Below are positions 40,699-53,816 of a stretch of DNA of 64,000 nucleotides, one piece after another. The notes beneath the pieces are model-generated. The model saw only the letters and a program-made list of their open reading frames with translations. It was not told the origin of the DNA and ran no database searches. Position 1 is the stretch's first letter. Every line of letters starts with the position of its first letter. A program made the position numbers and the translations under genes. Source of the stretch: Stratiolaelaps scimitus (taxonomy: Eukaryota > Arthropoda > Arachnida > Mesostigmata > Laelapidae); assembly GCA_019614645.1 (NCBI GenBank), contig JABWDB010000002.1, forward strand, positions 26,835,501 through 26,899,500, in the 5' to 3' direction.

Positions 40699-41589
40699 AT
40701 TTAATCGTTGGCGAATATCGGACAGTCTGAAATATTACAAGAGAGGATGAAATATTATAAAGTAAAAAAAATTATCTATAAAGGGAAACGGTTTCAAGAA
40801 TCCATCATTGAATGCACTACATATACCATCACTGACTCTATCACGACTGAGAGGCGTATCGTATACAAGGCTCATCCTGTGCGATCATCATCTTACCATG
40901 CTGAAACTATTATAGGTGAACTAAACTGCAACGCCACCATTTCATCTGCTCTTATCCTCAATCGACAAACAGTTAACAGCGCGCACTGCTGTACATTATG
41001 TTGCTGCACTGTTACTATAGCGTTTCTGAAGATAACAGACCGTGTCTAACAGCATGCACTTCGAATGCTATTTCATATTAAAAAGAATATTATTAACAAT
41101 TAAATTGGCTAGGACGTAAACACTATTACGTGAGTCGACGAAGGTATGCATTATACAGACACAATCGAACAGCAGATTAAACTACCTAAAATAGCAGCTC
41201 ATCGAGCATCTGACTCGATCACCTCATCTCGATCTTATGATAAAGGCGCTATAAGGATAAATCATAATGAGAACAATAAACTGGCACTAACAAATAAATC
41301 GATTACTTTTTAACCAAACGGACTGACCGATGATCATACCGAAGCACGATCTCGATAATCTCAAAGTTAAACTCATATCATCACACATCTGTGTATTTAC
41401 ACCTATGTTTGTGTTCTCCTATGGGAAACACTTGTCGGCTGGAACATTCACTCTGAAATCGACAGGATGAAGACGCATTGGCCCGATTGATATCTAACTG
41501 CACTTATTCTAACTTCTTCTTCTGAGGGACAGCCTCTATCATTTAACAATCCTTTGCGTAGCCACCATCTGTTCGTTGAAATTCGATGT

Positions 41590-41697
41590 TCATCTTGGAT
41601 GACATATTGCAAGCAAGGCTGAATTGAGGGAGTCGAACCATTACTCCGCTATTTGGGGTTCTCGTCACTGTCCTACGCACCACCGATCTAGTGGACA
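41590..41697 (-). repeat. Second tRNA-like fragment (SINE or tRNA pseudogene)
   Basis: On the minus strand GTGGTGCGTAGGACAG resembles an A-box region, and GGTTCGACTCC about 40 nt later fits the Pol III B-box consensus perfectly. The middle does not match the 28650 family and no good cloverleaf forms. A tRNA-derived retroposon of another family, or a tRNA pseudogene, is likely. Confidence 0.4.
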
Positions 41698-41753
41698 ATG
41701 TGCAAGTTTTCATAAAACTGACAGAGTAATATTGTTATGTTTGTGGTTTTAAA

Positions 41754-41811
41754 TGAAGGTAAAGCTTTATTGGTCTATTAAAGGAACTGCAATTATTACA
41801 ATGCTTAAATT
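41754..41811 (-). mobile_element. SINE tail fragment
   Basis: On the minus strand: TTTAAGCATTGTAATAATTG, then CCTTTAATAGACCAATAAAG and CTTTACCTT, matching the tails at 28750 and 30656 with few changes. An AAT microsatellite sits directly on its 5' side. No head is present. Confidence 0.7.
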
Positions 41812-41943
41812 CTCCTATATTTAATAATAATAATAATAATAAAATTAATGCTGCAGATTAGTCCGTAAAAAAAACTGAACTTGGATTTACGTCAAGTGGT
41901 AATATGTAATAGTATATACTTGGTGGGTGGCCGATTTAGAAAG

Positions 41944-42141
41944 TCACCACTGGACAGCATCCGAAATCATTTCTATACGTTTCCTAAAGAATAGTGTATG
42001 TCTAACTAGCCACTTCACAACTTCCACCATGTCATTTGTACAGTAAAACAACACTTGCAATTGTATGTCACTCGAAAATGCGTCAAATCTGTCTGGATCA
42101 TTGAAAATATTCCGCACACTATCTAAAGGCTCTGTATTCAC
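41944..42141 (-). other. Unassigned short open frame
   Basis: A 65-codon frame, hydrophobic and charged in alternation (for example FDAFSSDIQLQVLFY), next to the SINE tail. Possibly a transposon remnant. No family is recognised. Confidence 0.15.
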
Positions 42142-43035
42142 TGTGTCATACTACCTAGTCTTCAATAATGAATAAGTCTTTAGAGCATGCTAAATTATTA
42201 TTGACTGATTGACCAATTGGTCCAAAGTTGGTGATCGATGTTAGTCCAAAGAGAACAAAATACTCAAGCGACGACGGCATGACAACAATTGTTATTCGTT
42301 AATTAGCTAAATTAAAACTAAATGACCATTCAAAGTTGATTAAAATATTTGATGGAGATCAATTGGCTCAAGCACAGTCCCCGTCACTCAACTGATTTTC
42401 CACAACATAGCGTGAATAAGTATCGTCATATTACAATGAACAGATTGTAACGAAATAACAAACCTTTTTGTTAGCCGAAGGTTCTAGGTTGACGTTCCTC
42501 TATCTAGTACGACCAAACGGTCACTGCGTCAAAATATTTATGAGAACAGACTCTGCTACAGTCAGCCGGGTAAGTAGATGGATAGATATACAGGCGAGTG
42601 CGTAACGGAAGAACGTACCGCGTCGTCGTCGTCGCCGTTCTGGTGAATGGGATCGAGGTGGAAGGAGATAGACGCAAGAGGGTAAACTGAGAGAGAGAGA
42701 GAGATTTAAGGAAGACTCGAACGAGCCGATAGAAGGCGATAGGGAGGCGACCAATCGTGGTCAAGAGTAGAGAAGACACAATCGAATCAAAGCAGAGAAG
42801 GAAACGAATTCAGTGGCGAACAAGTCGCTGACACCACCTCAACAGTCAGCGTTTTAGTGTCATCAATTTGCAAGAGCCGAATCCATAATGTCGCAGTGAC
42901 GATCACAGTAGAAATGATTACAGTTTACAAACGAGAGTAAGCTCCATCTCGGTAACAGCTCGACGCTGCGAGTTTGCCATATTCCACCATGAATATTGAC
43001 GCCTACATTTACTTAGAATAATGTATGCCTCTGTA

Positions 43036-43068
43036 TGTATATATATATATATATATATGTGTGTGTTT
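43036..43068. repeat. (AT)n-(GT)n compound microsatellite
   Basis: About ten AT units running into GT units. Confidence 0.85.
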
Positions 43069-45551
43069 GTGAGGTGTTCGTTGACGAAATGGTACAGCGA
43101 ATTATGTAACCTAGGCAATAGTATATGAGATATTACAGAATAGTGGATCAATTCGTAAAAGGTAGCAAAGCTGGTCCAGATCCACCGAAGTGACATCTTA
43201 CGACGTCCTATGTGTGTCACGTACCTGTATACCCTAAATACTATTTGAGGAGGCAAAAATCTCCACAGTTAGTTAGTCTAGTTGACTTTTGGCTTCAGCT
43301 ACACCATAGCATAAGTAGATGGCAAAATATAGAAGGGCACATCAAGGTCATCAGACGAGTACACAAGACCCCATAACAGACGCTAAACGGTGCTAGAAGA
43401 GGCTAGCGGAATATGTTATCTAATAAATGATATGTTTGTAAAAAACGGAAGTGTAGTTTTGTCATAGTATTGCCATCGTATTTGTTCAGTTAAAAAAAAA
43501 GGTCTTTATTGGCGCCTGTCTCCCAGCTATTCTCTCTGCCATCAGCAGACACTTCCCGGTAGACACTTATCCGTATAATTGCATTACCACGATAAATGTC
43601 AATGAGAGGAAAAATTTACACGTTCCTCAGGTGACGGCAGGACAATTTTAGTTCAAAAATGTTTAGCTCATTCAATGTATATTCCTTATTTCCAATAAAT
43701 ATCTACGAAAAATATGAGCACAGCTGACTAAGGCCGATGCCGGCAGTAGTCAAAAAAACAAATCAGAAATAGATAATTAACACCATCGCTATCGAACGAT
43801 ATAGAGACGACAGTGCAAATAAACGTTAGTCATGTGAATGCGTCCAACCCAAGAATCATAATGAGCCCAAACGCAGTTCATATTTTTCCAAGGCTGATTA
43901 TGCGGATATTCCATTTTGTTGAAATGATTAGCTTGTTGGAACTGCCTCCGCTTGCTGTCTGTTTAACTTTAAATTAATGTGTTTAATTAATTAATAAGAG
44001 CAGAATTGAATGCTATATTATGACACACATCCACATACACAGATATAAGCAACATGTGTGCTTTTCAACATGGAAGGCGCATTGAAGGTTCGAACTGTTT
44101 AGAATTCCTCCTAGTCGCTAAGATTTCCGTAGTTTCCGAATGTCCCACTGAGTACTTCCTGCGTTATTCAAAATGTTGACATGTTGTGAATTCCGCTTTC
44201 CTCTTCCTTTTCTCCGCAACTGACCTTCAGCGGATTTTCCATTACAGGTCTCGGTACCGATGCGTAGCATTGGTTCACGAAGCTGCCCCCTCGAGTCTAA
44301 CCTTCGTATTAATGCGAACGATCCTTGGGGAAGCCCTCGCAGTACTTCCATCATAATGTCCCACCAAATGAATAGGAAAAGACCGCTTTTGACCAAACTT
44401 ACATACACACACTGTTTTTGTTCATTCAAAGCTCCAAGTTCACAATCGCCACAAACGTTGACGCGATTAAAATAACCATCAAAATTGCGCTCAAAATCAC
44501 TTACAAACTATCGCCATCAGATCTCAGCAGTGATCTGATGACGGATGAGTTGGCGCTAGAGTTCAATGTTCATCAATCAGAGGCAATCGACCAACTAACC
44601 ATATAGTTGTTGCGTATGTTCAAAAAGTTTCTGTGCCGCATTGGTGTGGTGCAACTAAATGTAACAAATTGTTATTTTCAAAAAAGCGAAGCGTAATGAG
44701 GTTTCTCTAGAGAGTTAAGTATGTTGATAATAATAATTTTATATATGCAAAAATATATCGTTTTGCAACGTAAAAGAGAAAAACAATGCACACATATTTT
44801 TGGAATAATATCAATTAACCTTGATGTAGTTGTAGAGCGCTATCCATAATCTATACTATTTCGTGCAATTAAACATTGAAATAAGACCTTGCCTCCAAAT
44901 ACACTTTACATTGAACCGCGCTTTGTGCGTCACCAGATCCATTATGATCCGAGTACTAGAGATGCGACGGCTATCACTAGAAGTTAAGAGCGAATGTCTT
45001 CCGATCTCCGATCTGCTATCTATCGCGGAGATTGTGTGATAAAATATCAGCCCATTGACAGTCGTCAAGGACTCACAAAGCGAACGAGTTTGTTTCGTAG
45101 TTCATAAAGCCATTGACCTTTGGAAGGTACAATGCTGTGCTCACAAGTCCTATACCGAGACAGCGACTACTACCTTTATGAGTTAGTAAGGAGTGGAGAA
45201 GGAATGATTTCAGGTCAGTTGCAATAGAAAAATAAGGTGTAATCGGCTAATTTGCAGTATTCCCACAATTTGTTGGTGTTCTAGATGTGCAAATCCCAAA
45301 CCGGTATTAGCATAAGTGCAACTTGTACAATCTCTACGACTCACTGTCGCTTGAAAATGTTTACATATAAAGTAATGAATTCTATATAATGTTGTTCCAT
45401 CCATATACGGAATTGTATTGCACAGCATATGCCAAATGCACTGCCAAATACGAAATTCGGTAGCAGTGAACCACAACACATGCATTTGGTTCTACGTACT
45501 CGATATTATACGACTAGCACCAGACTATGGTGCAAGCACAATCCAGAAGCA

Positions 45552-45586
45552 GATTAAATGAGACCCCCAACTGCTCTCATTTAATC
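45552..45586. repeat. Perfect 12-bp inverted repeat, 11-nt loop
   Basis: GATTAAATGAGA and its exact reverse complement flank CCCCCAACTGC. Confidence 0.9.
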
Positions 45587-46603
45587 AGCTCTTATCTCTG
45601 ATGAGCCACTTCTTTTGAAGGCGCTCGAAAGGGTCCTTCAATGATCGCCGTTTGTATGGCACAGCTCACATACGCAGCGAGATCCACTGCGAGTTTTCAT
45701 TCGACTGGCTAAAAAATCATGCCACGATATACAACTATCATTCAAACCCTAGTGTCGACCGTCTATCGAACGCGCACTGGTGGTAGTGGTTGTGTGGAGG
45801 GGAGAAAGTGATTTATCAAGACGTCACTACACGCGTAGACCGGATCTAGTACTCACCATTTAACCATTCGTTGATACTGTGTGACGCTGTTATGGGATCA
45901 ATTTCAACACAGCCAATGTGTCCTCGCACACCAGAAATATTTTCAAACAAAAAAATATTTGGTACATATGTGCTCATGTGGAATTTTGCTTGCGAGGAAC
46001 TCTTAAAAGAGAACTACTATTGCGGCTACATAAAAATATACAAAGTACAGATATAAGCAGTAACAAGAACACACGTGTGTTTGCAAACATGACCACGGGT
46101 CCTCAGCAAATATGATAATGAACAATATAGGTGTGGACTATGGACAGTGAGAGATTTACGGTCGTCACCAGTCACACACTATCGAAATAATTAATTACAA
46201 AAAGCAATCTGGAGATGACCTACGGTACACAATAGAATGTCATTCTGTTCATACTTAGGCTCTAGATTAGACCTTAATAATGCAGCCTTAGAATTTCCAA
46301 TTTTCGGGGTTTATCTGATGTGTTACAGTTGTTATTGTTCAGCAACATTCGCAGTAGCAACGTTTTTCAAGAAGCAAACCACCGCCAAGTTGGACTTGTT
46401 GACTTGCAACTATTTTAGCACAAGCTGGAATAATGGCGAATATCTAGATTATTTGTGTAGCTGGTTGTCTTCATAATGAGGTTGACGATTAATGATGTGT
46501 TTAGTTGGGCTTATTATCGCTATAACCTTAACTATAATCCATTTCATCTATTACTGACGTTTAGTCAGCGAGACTAAGCAGAGGACGCTCATCGAACCAA
46601 TCA

Positions 46604-46635
46604 TTAGCGAATCATCATTTGAAATGATTCGCTAA
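46604..46635. repeat. Perfect 12-bp inverted repeat, 8-nt loop
   Basis: TTAGCGAATCAT, an 8-nt loop, then ATGATTCGCTAA. An inner CATTT/AAATG pairing offers an alternative fold. Confidence 0.9.
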
Positions 46636-48329
46636 CAGTCGAACCATTTGCCAGCACTTTCAAGTATATATTACATGGTCTATTAATTTCAGCTTAGTCA
46701 AACCGCGTTAGATTGACGACAGCTATACACTTCGATATTTCAATGTCGCAACACATATTTTTTGTACTCACAATTTATAGTAAAACTTAACCTTTGTTGT
46801 AAATCGAATTGCTTGCCGAATGTACATAAAAATAACTCAAGACTACAGACATTATAGAATTTTATAACATCTAACACTGATCATACGAATGGAGCAAATT
46901 AATTTCTCAAGTCCTAGATATCTAACTACATATCAGTTGATTTTACTCACAGTGGTTGGCTGACTTCAATGATACTCAATGATAAATGAACAGCTACCCG
47001 ACTAGTATAACGTACCCGACCAGTACAGCGTTTTCAGATCGCAGCAAACTCTCACAAAATATATTGTAGCGAGTCCGTGTTGTAGCGTTTCCGTATCTAA
47101 CTTACTATATAGGCCGGCTAAGAAAGAAGGATCCAACTTGAATGCTCTTGTCAATATATCACGATACTAAACGGATGGTGTCATGATTGATGTGGCCAGA
47201 GAATGCCTTTTCGTGTTACGGAGGGGGGAGTAAGCCTGGCCTACGAATGTATACATCGTTGATATTGTGCTGTTATATGCTATTATGCTATCACCGTTCT
47301 TTGACAAGCGACAGGCCCACAGCTCCCATCGGTTCCGAACCCATCACACTACGCCACAATCCCACGCAAAGTGATCACTTTTTATTTGTAGCCATTTCGT
47401 TCTATCTCGTGTCAACGGCTGATGCTTCTCGCACGATATATATGAGTATATAGCAGGTCAAGCGTAGTGACAGAGGGAAGTGTGGCTCGAGTCTTGACTT
47501 ATACAATCTTTCATATGGTCTTAGGAAGCATTCTCGTATAGCGTCACGGGACGTCGTCGTTAAGATCTGGCATTTATGATAGTATAAATCGTCCTAAAAT
47601 TTAGTATATCATCCTGTAGCGTGCTGCTCTGTGCGGTCCAGTCAAGAGTGGAGAGTTTGAAATAAACACAACTGAAACACTTCATTGAAGATTTCCGTGC
47701 TAATTTCCTTCGATAATTATCACTGAAATATCAAATTGTTTCAGGCTTATCTTCTACGCCGAAGATTAGACATTACCGCCTTATTTGTCGTATAGTTAGC
47801 ACATGTTTACCTTGAAGTTTCATACGTAAAAGTTTAACCATTGTGTTATACTTGAGGCGATCGGAATTGAAGTAGCCTTTACCAATTTCAACTACCCAAG
47901 GTAACAGCTAAAAGGAGTCAATTTTGTTCTTTTTATAACCAACCATACAAGCTACTTTGCTGGTGTAGTGGGAAATGTATCTATGTCCTTGGTGATCGAT
48001 TTATTATGGATACCAACTTGTAGCACAAGTATACCGGCTGCTAAAACTCCGACTATGAATCAGTCACATTTGTTCATCAGTACAATAATTAACAGGGGTC
48101 GGCATAGTTTTGTCATTGACAAAATCAATTTCAGTTGCCCACCACATCATCACTCTGCGATTTTTTAACTGAGTAATCGTTTAGAGAGTCATGGATCCTT
48201 ATTCTCCCACGTCTCGCTGGATCCTCAGTTAGGGAACGGTCAATGTATACTGTATAAAGAAATTACCTAGAGTAGTTCATAGAATTTCACACCATAAAAT
48301 TGTGACTGAGGTGAACCACAACTAAAATA

Positions 48330-48352
48330 TTAATAATAATAATAATAATAAC
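48330..48352. repeat. (AAT)n microsatellite
   Basis: About seven AAT units. Confidence 0.85.
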
Positions 48353-48912
48353 AATAACATGTCATGTATTACCTCTCATTATTTATTTTAAAATAAATTA
48401 TTGCAATAACACTAATATCTATTGTAATAATTGTTACATTTCCCGCTCACCACCGTCAACATTGTTGCACCAGATTGTGACGCCATTTTAGTTTCCGTGA
48501 TAAACTGAATGTATCGCTGTGTTGATTTTTCTTGTCATAAGTTCCTCCACCGGTATGCGTCTTGAACAAGATGGATGGTGAGAGTCCCTTGGTATTTTTT
48601 CCCTTGTCCTCACATGTATTGGTAAGTTATAGAGTGAAAAAGATATGGTCCGTCTGACACCGTGGACTTCTACACAATCCTTTTGTTACCAATGTACAAG
48701 AAATAATATCGTTATGTGTATGGGTTAGTAATATATGAAAAAGGACAACAATGTCAAGAGAAATCACTACTGACCTGACTTGACAACGATCCGCTTAGGA
48801 GCTCTTTAAGTGAGACAAGGCCTACCATTCAAAATTAGTACGACCCACTATAAGTGGCATCACTTCTTCTCTGATTGATCACGACCCCGGCTTCGCATAA
48901 TATCTGGATCGG

Positions 48913-48918
48913 TTTATT
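48913..48918 (-). terminator. Possible poly(A) signal of the HARS gene
   Basis: AATAAA on the minus strand about 200 nt after the HARS stop. No closer canonical hexamer was seen. Confidence 0.35.
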
Positions 48919-49116
48919 AAATACCCCCCCCCCTTTTTTTCAGCACCTGTGGACCATTCTCAACATTCTCCCCTGAATCATCAGCAAAATTAATCAGGAA
49001 CATTAGAACACGGTCCTGGCTCGCAAAGCTCAACATTCGCTCCACTTACTAAATTCGCATTTTCTGCGTGTGTTGCCAAAATGTAAAGACGTCGAGCCAA
49101 AACAGAGAAGAAAAAT

Positions 49117-52100
49117 CTATAATTTCGCCAGTCTCTGCCGCAACGTCTCCACCAGATCCTTCCTACTCACATCGACTTCCTCACGAGTAGTGACAGTTTT
49201 CAGCTTGACAATGCCCTGCTCAATTTCAGACTCTCCAATGACAATCGCTAACGGTATGCGCCTATCCTCACAATACTGCAACTGGACAAGTATCTTTGGA
49301 TTGAGCTTGAATGATTGTTCCACCTTGAAACCGTTGGCCCATAGCTCAGCGCAAATTTTCATGCGCTCCTTGGCGAGACCCTTTTGAGCTGAGCATACAT
49401 AAACTTCGGTCGCCACGCTACGAATCGCTGTAGCCGGATCAATCTCATTACCTTGCTTGTTTTCGAGGATTGTGAAAATTCGCTCAACGCCAAGGGATAT
49501 ACCGACACAGGGTGTAGATCGATTCTTGGCATCGAAAACGCCAACAAGGCCGTCATAGCGGCCGCCTGCTGCAATTGACCCCACGCCTTCACCGTCCTCA
49601 CCGATGGGCGCGGTAGTTTGACGTAGCATCGCTTCGTAGATAACGCCTGTATAGTAGTCAAGACCTCGCGCCAAACTGAGGTCAAACGACAAATACTTAG
49701 AGATTCCGTAAATTTCGGCATATTCGAAGAATAGCTTGAGATCTTCAAGACCCTTCTTGGCGTTGGGATTCTTGCCCAGCTCCTCGACTAGCAACTTATC
49801 TACGAGCTCTGCTCCGCCATTAAACTTGACGAACTCGCCGATCTTATCAGCAGCCTCTTCCGCAAGCCCCTTGACCTCACACATTTCCCTTTTGACTTCT
49901 TCCCATGGGCTTTTATCTAGTTTATCAACTGCTGAGCAAATTTCCTTGAACTTCTCGTCAGGAACGCCACATATCTTAAACATGCCATTGAGTATTTCAC
50001 GGTGATTGACCTTGATCATAAATTCGCCAATATCGAGCTTGCTAAGAATTTCGCAGACAATTAGTACGCACTCGGTGTCAGGAAGCATAGGATCGTACTG
50101 GCCCGCAATGTCAAAATCGCACTGATAGAACTCACGATAGCGACCTCGCGTCATAGCTGGATTATCCCTTCGGTACACCTTGCCAATCTGGAAGCGCTTG
50201 ATGTTCGCGATCTTGTTCATGGCTAGGTAACGGGCGAATGGAACTGTAAGGTCGTATCTGTAAGACAATGTAAATTAGATGCCATCCTCATCAATCTACA
50301 GTCAAACAAGGAATTCGTATCAACAGTCGACGGATCCAGTCGATCTTTAAGATAATATTAATAACATTTTCGTTCATTCACCCTTGTCGGGTAGGATAAT
50401 ATTCTGTTGCATACAACTTTGAACTAAATCGATTACACATTATTTATAACGATATTGTACGTTCAAAATAAATAAGCACAATACCTCAACGAGAGGATTT
50501 CTCCACCCTGATCAGCAAGATCGTAAATAAGTTTCGAATCCTCCCCGTATTTGCCTGTTAGAGTTTGTTTCAGCTCAAAGATAGGCGTGTCGATCTGCTC
50601 AGCTCCGTGGCGTGCGAAACATTCCTTTACGATGTCAAATACATGCTCGCGAAGAGCCATTTGCATGGGACTTTGGTCTCGAGTACCCTGAAGTGTGAAG
50701 AGTTGAGTAAAGCGTTGAGTGAAAGTGAATCATGCCCAAACAAGGGATGTGACCGGTAAAATTCGAATTAAACTTAACATCATCAGAATAGTTAGTGTTG
50801 TCTCGTCGCAGGTGTAAATTTATCTAACATAGAAACAGATTGTAAATACAAAGTCATATAAGACTTAACGTGCATCGAAATAGTAACCGATGACCGAACT
50901 TACTTAATACAATATATGTACACTTAAAGGACGAAGGATGTTCTAATATGATTGTGCCATATTGTTTTATGTCTCGTGTTTCTTATAACTTTTGTAATCC
51001 CCCCCAATATAAATAGGCCTACTATTTGTACAGTTTGAACAAACAAAAGCAAAAAGCTTATATTGTACTTGTTCTTAGCTCCCATATATAAAGCCTATTC
51101 ATAGCAACAATGTTCGGTCGGACCGATTCGAATGAAATATCTGCCATGTATGTAATAGTGAAATGCGTCGTCCGCTCACAGCAAGGTTAACTATAATAAT
51201 ATATAATATCAATAGATTGTGTATACGGAAGCGAAGACGGAGCAAAGACGGCGAATGTCCGTGATATAACGTAATGATCAACAAAAAACCGGATTCGATA
51301 CAGAATTTACACAGAAACGCCGTCACTTCGGCTTCTACGCAAGCAAAAGGGTATCCCCGACCCGACGGCCTTCGATCAACATTAGCAGAATGACGCGTTC
51401 AACTGATATCGGCAGGTAAAACAGAGCACTTAATGGGAACAAAACAGGCAGCGCTATAACTTGTACGCAAAAGTGTTATATTTTAATAGGTATTTGAAAC
51501 AATCCGATATTATTCCTTCCCTCGTGGATCCTACGTATTCCTACATTCGATCACTAATATTAAAGTTGTACCAATTACTTGAATGTAAGGTAAAAGCAAT
51601 TCACACAACAATCGATGTTAAAGTTATTTTAGATACAGTATTTCATAAAGAAAGTAATAAAAATAGCCCTGTTCATTCCCGGGGAATTCCAGTCGCACGT
51701 AAAGTGACCAAGAACAGACAATGGTGTGACACAAGATTTAACAAATCATATCAACTATCAAGCATCTGACTATGATGAGAATCTGATTTTGGTAAAGATG
51801 AAAATAGTTGAGTTGTTTGACCTTTGGTGTTTTCAGAATAAACTTGTCTTCTTTCTTTCCACCTTTCCTTGGTCCTTTTTCGGTCGGCCCATTTTGAGGC
51901 TCACCCTTCGCTTTGCCGTCACTTTTGATATCCATCTTCTCCAAACTGGCAGCAGTAGCCTGTATCAAAACAGTAATATAATTAAAATATGTTATTAAAT
52001 TTATAAGGTTCCCGTTTATGTCATAGTTCGGATAGGTGAAGTAAGCCCAAATTTCCTGCCGACTTAAGACTCAACGTGGCCAAATGGTTTTTAAATGCTC

Positions 52101-52523
52101 ATATTCACTCGAAACAATTCACACAGAACTTTTTCTTGAGACACTGAACTACAAATACAGATATGAACATAGAATGTAGAACGCCAAATGGCACCATGCT
52201 TGTCTGTTATTTCTTCTTCAGATGAACTGTCTCGCTAGAATCAAATCTAGCAAGGGTGACAGATATGAGATCCGAATCAGCGATTTTTGTTGACACAGCT
52301 GCCTGTGTGTTGAGTCTCCGAATGGCAGTGAAGAATTTGGACTTAGTTCACTTACCCATGAGCTGCTTAACCTGTTGCCTCTTCGCGACAGCCACCAGCT
52401 GTTTTCGAGCACCGCTGAGAAATGCTGAGAACTACAGCAACCACTTGGCCATCTGGTCGTCCTCGAATAGCGAACTGCCACCACCGATAGGGTAGTCACA
52501 ACTGACCTGGTCAGTAGCCGCAT
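49117..52523 (-). CDS. HARS1: Histidyl-tRNA synthetase, probably dual cytosolic/mitochondrial
   Basis: Class II synthetase that charges tRNA-His. Exons (minus): 52523-52356, 51959-51822, 50687-50485, 50257-49117. Phases agree and give 549 residues. KTPKGTRD (99-106) and [13 protein letters not shown] open the catalytic core. Motif 2 is [13 protein letters not shown] (207-219), the histidine-specific [10 protein letters not shown] is at 365-374, AAGGRYDG at 399-406 and motif 3 [10 protein letters not shown] at 422-431. An anticodon-binding domain follows, ending RQRLAKL. Residues 1-30 ([20 protein letters not shown] onward) are Arg/Ser/Thr-rich without acids, like a mitochondrial leader. Met65, in AAGATGG context, could start a cytosolic form. 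The WHEP domain usual in cytosolic animal HARS was not found. The intron after KTPK has an unusual GTCAAA donor. The first exon frame is also open upstream to an ATG at 52562. Confidence 0.95.
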
Positions 52524-52562
52524 GTCTGAAATCATCATCAGACCCCATAGCACTATCCCCAC

Positions 52563-53816
52563 TTACAAAAACGCCAGGAACAGCGGAACGCTTTTGTCCG
52601 TAGCACCAGACGGACTAGCCACACCGAAAGCCGTACTTAACTACCAAAGACTACCCTACATCAACGAGTTAATTCACACTATGCGATGTCTAATGTTTAA
52701 TTAATAAACCCAATTATTTGATAAGAAGGACATCGTGTTGAATAGTCATCATTGGTTGCTGCGAATAAACAATTTCAAGCAAATGACGGACGGATGGGTA
52801 TACAACGTAAAACTAAGACGGAGCACACCCACACGACCACGCGCAGAGGCGAACGAAATTTCAGAAGGAATTTTTACGACAGTCGCGAATCTCAGGGAGT
52901 CGAATTGGACGTCAGCAACTTGGATGTAGTGAGGTGCACTCTAAGGTGGATTTCATACTTCGGAAAATTAACACACGACTCGCTTCTTCGATCTGACGCA
53001 ACCCATGCACAACCTCCTCAATCAGTTCACACATTCAAGTAACTTGCCTTATTCGCGTCTTCTCCGGGCATGACACTAACAAACTGATCAGTAACAAATA
53101 ATTCTGATCGTATTGCTATCACGTTCCTATCCCAATGTCAAAGACAAGAAAACACCGGCACTGGTAGAACACGGCACAACAATGGGCATACAACGTGTTC
53201 GATTTGCACCAGTGTTAGCGTGTATGTTCTACCACCACTTTAGTGTTTCTGCGGCCACACGATGGTGAGTAAGGCGCTGCAATCGCGACCACGAATGAAC
53301 GTATTTTCGAACACAGACTAACAGCCAGAATACGCTAGCCGGCCACAGCAAACAAGGAAGAAAAAATAGAAGCTGCCTCCTGTCAGCTGATAATGATAGA
53401 CACAGTGGACGCGGATCGGAGAAGGAAAACACACCGGACCTAACACACAGTGGGTGAGGAAATGATGTATGGATTACAGTGACATGGTGCTATTTGTGTT
53501 TTTGTGAAGTATCATTGGTTCGTTCAACTTCATTGTGCCGTTTGATAACCCCAATCAATACAACTGGTAGTTCCAGTGAAGAAGTAGGCACTACGGAGCT
53601 GTAGGTAAACATAACCAATTGCTGCAGCACTCCTGCGAACCGGAACTACTGAGTTCCACCGGTGCAACTCAAACACCTCGGTTTCTAGACAACAATCGTT
53701 GAGAATTAAGAATCCCATCTACAGTTAACCATTCCAGTACTTCGGTGGTGAATTTAATTTGTTTATACATTTGTGTGCACTTGTAGGTCAAAGTTCTTCT
53801 AAGTCGGCCAACGAAA
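52563..53816. other. Divergent intergenic region between HARS and PEX10
   Basis: About 1.25 kb between the divergent starts of HARS and PEX10, so it probably holds both promoters and 5' UTR. Several open frames are present on both strands but none is recognisable. Confidence 0.4.

Larger units (their letters stand above)
40699..48912. other. Gene-poor region right of GPx
   Basis: No gene is recognised. It contains a SINE tail, a second tRNA-like fragment, AAT and AT repeats and two clean hairpins. A GA-rich stretch near 42.6-42.8 kb with a (GTC)n run looks like untranslated exon or promoter DNA, but no coding exon can be joined to it. Confidence 0.45.

Noticed and set aside
44118..44429. 103-codon minus-strand frame with a basic C-terminus
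   Set aside because: No recognisable domain, no exon partners, and an overlapping plus-strand frame of equal quality.
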